NCBI GenBank assembly: GCA_018816605.1
Contig: JAHIVS010000564.1
Span: forward strand, 1-7,674
Direction: 5' to 3'
Length of the DNA: 7,674 nucleotides
DNA from: Pseudomonadota bacterium
GTDB lineage: Bacteria; Desulfobacterota; Desulfobacteria; Desulfobacterales; Desulfobacteraceae
The notes beneath the pieces are model-generated. The model was given only the letters and a program-made list of their open reading frames with translations. It was not told the origin of the DNA and did not search any database. Below are positions 6,848 through 7,674 of the stretch, piece by piece (positions within the stretch are counted from its first letter, which is position 1; each line of letters starts with the position of its first letter). The position numbers and the translations under genes are program-made.

Positions 6848-6876
6848 ACTATAAAAGATTGCAGTGAAGTTCACAA
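6848..6876 (-). promoter_or_regulatory. Candidate sigma-70 promoter for the histidine kinase gene
   Basis: On the minus strand TTGTGA (6871-6876) and TATAGT (6848-6853) are separated by exactly 17 bases. Transcription would start near 6841, giving the kinase a leader of about 95 bases. No better match lies nearer the TTG start. This is a sequence match only. Confidence 0.5.
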
Positions 6877-7062
6877 GCAATGTTTTAAGCATGTTTTATC
6901 GACAAAGGGTTGCCGGTTTGTCTTAATGGTTCATCAATCATGGGGTTTGGCACATGGTTGGAACTCATTAATATCTCGTTGATTTTCGTTTCCAGAAGGC
7001 TGTCAATGCACGGTGTGCGGGGCAAAGAAAAATGCCATTGAGGAAAGTTACTTCATGATAAA

Positions 7063-7085
7063 CCTCCGCCGCAGGCGGCGTGAGG
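7063..7085. repeat. GC-rich REP-like hairpin in AT-rich spacer
   Basis: CCTC-CGCCG pairs with CGGCG-GAGG around a CAGG loop, 9 bp with a single bulged T (7081). It is not followed by a T-run on either strand, so it is not an intrinsic terminator. AGGCGGCG, its right-hand core, occurs again at 7134-7141. It could be a single copy of a dispersed palindromic element or a protein site. Confidence 0.45.
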
Positions 7086-7124
7086 CGCTAATGAAAGAAT
7101 AAATCGTGAAAGGCAAGTCAATCG

Positions 7125-7148
7125 AAAAAAAATAGGCGGCGCCCACTG
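7125..7148 (-). terminator. Weak terminator-like element in the spacer
   Basis: On the minus strand AGTGGGC-GCC-GCCTATT can form a short stem with G-U pairs, followed by T residues (7125-7132). No gene obviously ends here, because the tRNA already has its own terminator further upstream. It may be a backup terminator or chance. Confidence 0.25.
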
Positions 7149-7270
7149 TCGATCAGTTGCTGTTTTTTTTGTGCCTTGCAAGTAAAAAGTGGGGAGAGTG
7201 GGTAATTTCTTTGATACTGTTTGACTTTGTGGGCGGCAAAAAAATACATCTAGGTCAAAATAGGGTAGAA

Positions 7271-7311
7271 AAATAAAAAAAAGGACTTAAAGCTTAATGC
7301 CTTAAATCCTT
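7271..7311 (-). terminator. Intrinsic terminator of the tRNA-fMet unit
   Basis: Bases 7281-7293 pair with 7299-7311. On the minus strand the stem is AAGGATTTAAGGC with GCTTTAAGTCCTT, 13 bp including two G-U pairs, with a 5-base loop, followed by a T-run (7275-7280, then more T to 7271). It begins 9 bases after the tRNA CCA end. Confidence 0.85.
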
Positions 7312-7320
7312 GAATTTACG

Positions 7321-7397
<77 letters not shown>

Positions 7398-7410
7398 GCT
7401 TATCGAAATT

Positions 7411-7438
7411 AGTGTACTGCAAATTTTCTAAAAGTCAA
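7411..7438 (-). promoter_or_regulatory. Sigma-70 promoter of tRNA-fMet
   Basis: On the minus strand TTGACT (7433-7438) and TACACT (7411-7416) are 16 bases apart. Transcription would start near 7404, giving a 5' leader of only about 7 bases before the mature tRNA. It lies in the short gap after the pseudouridine synthase stop codon. Confidence 0.75.
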
Positions 7439-7476
7439 GTTATAAATTGGTGCGGCATTTCCCAAAGCGGTAATCA

Positions 7477-7674
7477 TCAGTCACCTGATTTTTTCGGGAA
7501 AAATGTATTGAATTTCCCGGGCATTTTGATCTGAAACTCCAGACGCTTTCCCATGGTCGGGTGGTCAAAAGCAAGGTAATAGGCGTGCAGGGCAAGGCGA
7601 CCCAATGGATCTGTTTTTGCCCCGTATTTTTTGTCGCCCGCCACGGGATGACCGATGTCGGCCATGTGCACACG
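7477..7674 (-). CDS. RluA-family pseudouridine synthase, C-terminal 65 residues
   Basis: The gene enters from the right edge and ends at TGA 7477-7479. The visible part begins RVHMADIGHPVAGDKKYG, the conserved C-terminal signature of RluA-type enzymes (usually QIR-x-H...G-P-x-x-GD-x-x-YG), and continues LGRLALHAYYLAFDHPTMGK, also typical of the family (LHA, then F-x-HP). RluA-type enzymes convert uridine to pseudouridine in rRNA or tRNA. The catalytic aspartate and any S4 domain lie outside the window, so the exact type (RluA, RluC, RluD or a homologue) cannot be assigned. Confidence 0.9.
   Translation of the reverse strand, partial: RVHMADIGHPVAGDKKYGAKTDPLGRLALHAYYLAFDHPTMGKRLEFQIKMPGKFNTFFPKKSGD

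Larger units (their letters stand above)
6877..7270. other. Intergenic region between kinase promoter and tRNA terminator, no gene seen
   Basis: Nearly 400 bases, mostly AT-rich, with several A or T runs. A plus-strand open frame reaches into it from 6746 to 6982 but starts in the kinase leader, has no Shine-Dalgarno sequence and looks random. The only structured elements I see are the GC-rich hairpin at 7063-7085 and the terminator-like element at 7125-7148, listed separately. Confidence 0.5.

Noticed and set aside
6947..6964. TTGGCAC-like sequence as a sigma-54 promoter
   Set aside because: The downstream TTGC element is replaced by TTGG with wrong spacing, and it points along the plus strand where no gene follows.
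6746..6982. Plus-strand open frame of 78 codons upstream of the kinase
   Set aside because: It has no Shine-Dalgarno sequence or recognisable domain, and it overlaps the kinase promoter and leader.
7221..7250. TTGACT followed by TACATC on the plus strand as a promoter
   Set aside because: The spacer is 18 bases with a weak -10, and it would only read into the antisense side of the tRNA and its terminator.

Overview
The window reads as a stretch of chromosome from an anaerobic, corrinoid-using bacterium. The best guess is a sulfate-reducing Desulfobacterota (old Deltaproteobacteria). That is inferred from three things: a cluster of MttB-type methyltransferases with a methyltetrahydrofolate methyltransferase and a stand-alone MetH-activation-domain protein, a large dCache/HAMP/PAS histidine kinase, and the style of the proteins. 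No single marker fixes the species. All genes that can be supported lie on the minus strand, so the biological order runs from high to low coordinates.

Right end (7674 to about 7270): the 3' end of an RluA-type pseudouridine synthase gene. It is followed by a compact, self-contained initiator tRNA-fMet unit with its own promoter, the tRNA with encoded CCA, and a strong intrinsic terminator. From about 7270 to 6877 there is AT-rich sequence without a convincing gene. It contains one GC-rich hairpin and one weak terminator-like element.

Centre (6876 to 4418): a promoter and a 745-residue membrane histidine kinase that begins at a TTG codon and ends in a 16-bp perfect-stem terminator. No response regulator is adjacent. 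The C-terminal ATPase domain keeps the N box but has non-canonical G boxes.

Middle left (4417 to 3425): a broken MarR-family regulator gene carrying two independent lesions, an in-frame TGA and a one-base deletion. It is preceded by repeated ACAAGGG/CCCTTGT elements and followed by about 330 bp of AT-rich, gene-free DNA.

Left (3424 to 1): an apparent operon of four closely spaced genes: a B12-dependent methionine synthase activation-domain protein, a full-length MttB-family methyltransferase without a pyrrolysine codon, a pterin-dependent methyltetrahydrofolate:corrinoid methyltransferase, and the start of a second, different MttB-family protein. A terminator-like hairpin with a U-run ends exactly at the Shine-Dalgarno sequence of the first gene and may be a leader attenuator. 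By known family logic, MttB proteins move a methyl group from an unknown (probably quaternary-amine-like) substrate to a small corrinoid protein, and the MeTr moves it on to tetrahydrofolate. No corrinoid protein is in the window, so it is expected to the left or elsewhere. The substrate cannot be read from the sequence.

I found no CRISPR array, insertion sequence, phage or defence gene. The points most worth checking are the leader hairpin, the double-MttB arrangement, the decayed MarR gene beside it and the unusual kinase ATPase domain.
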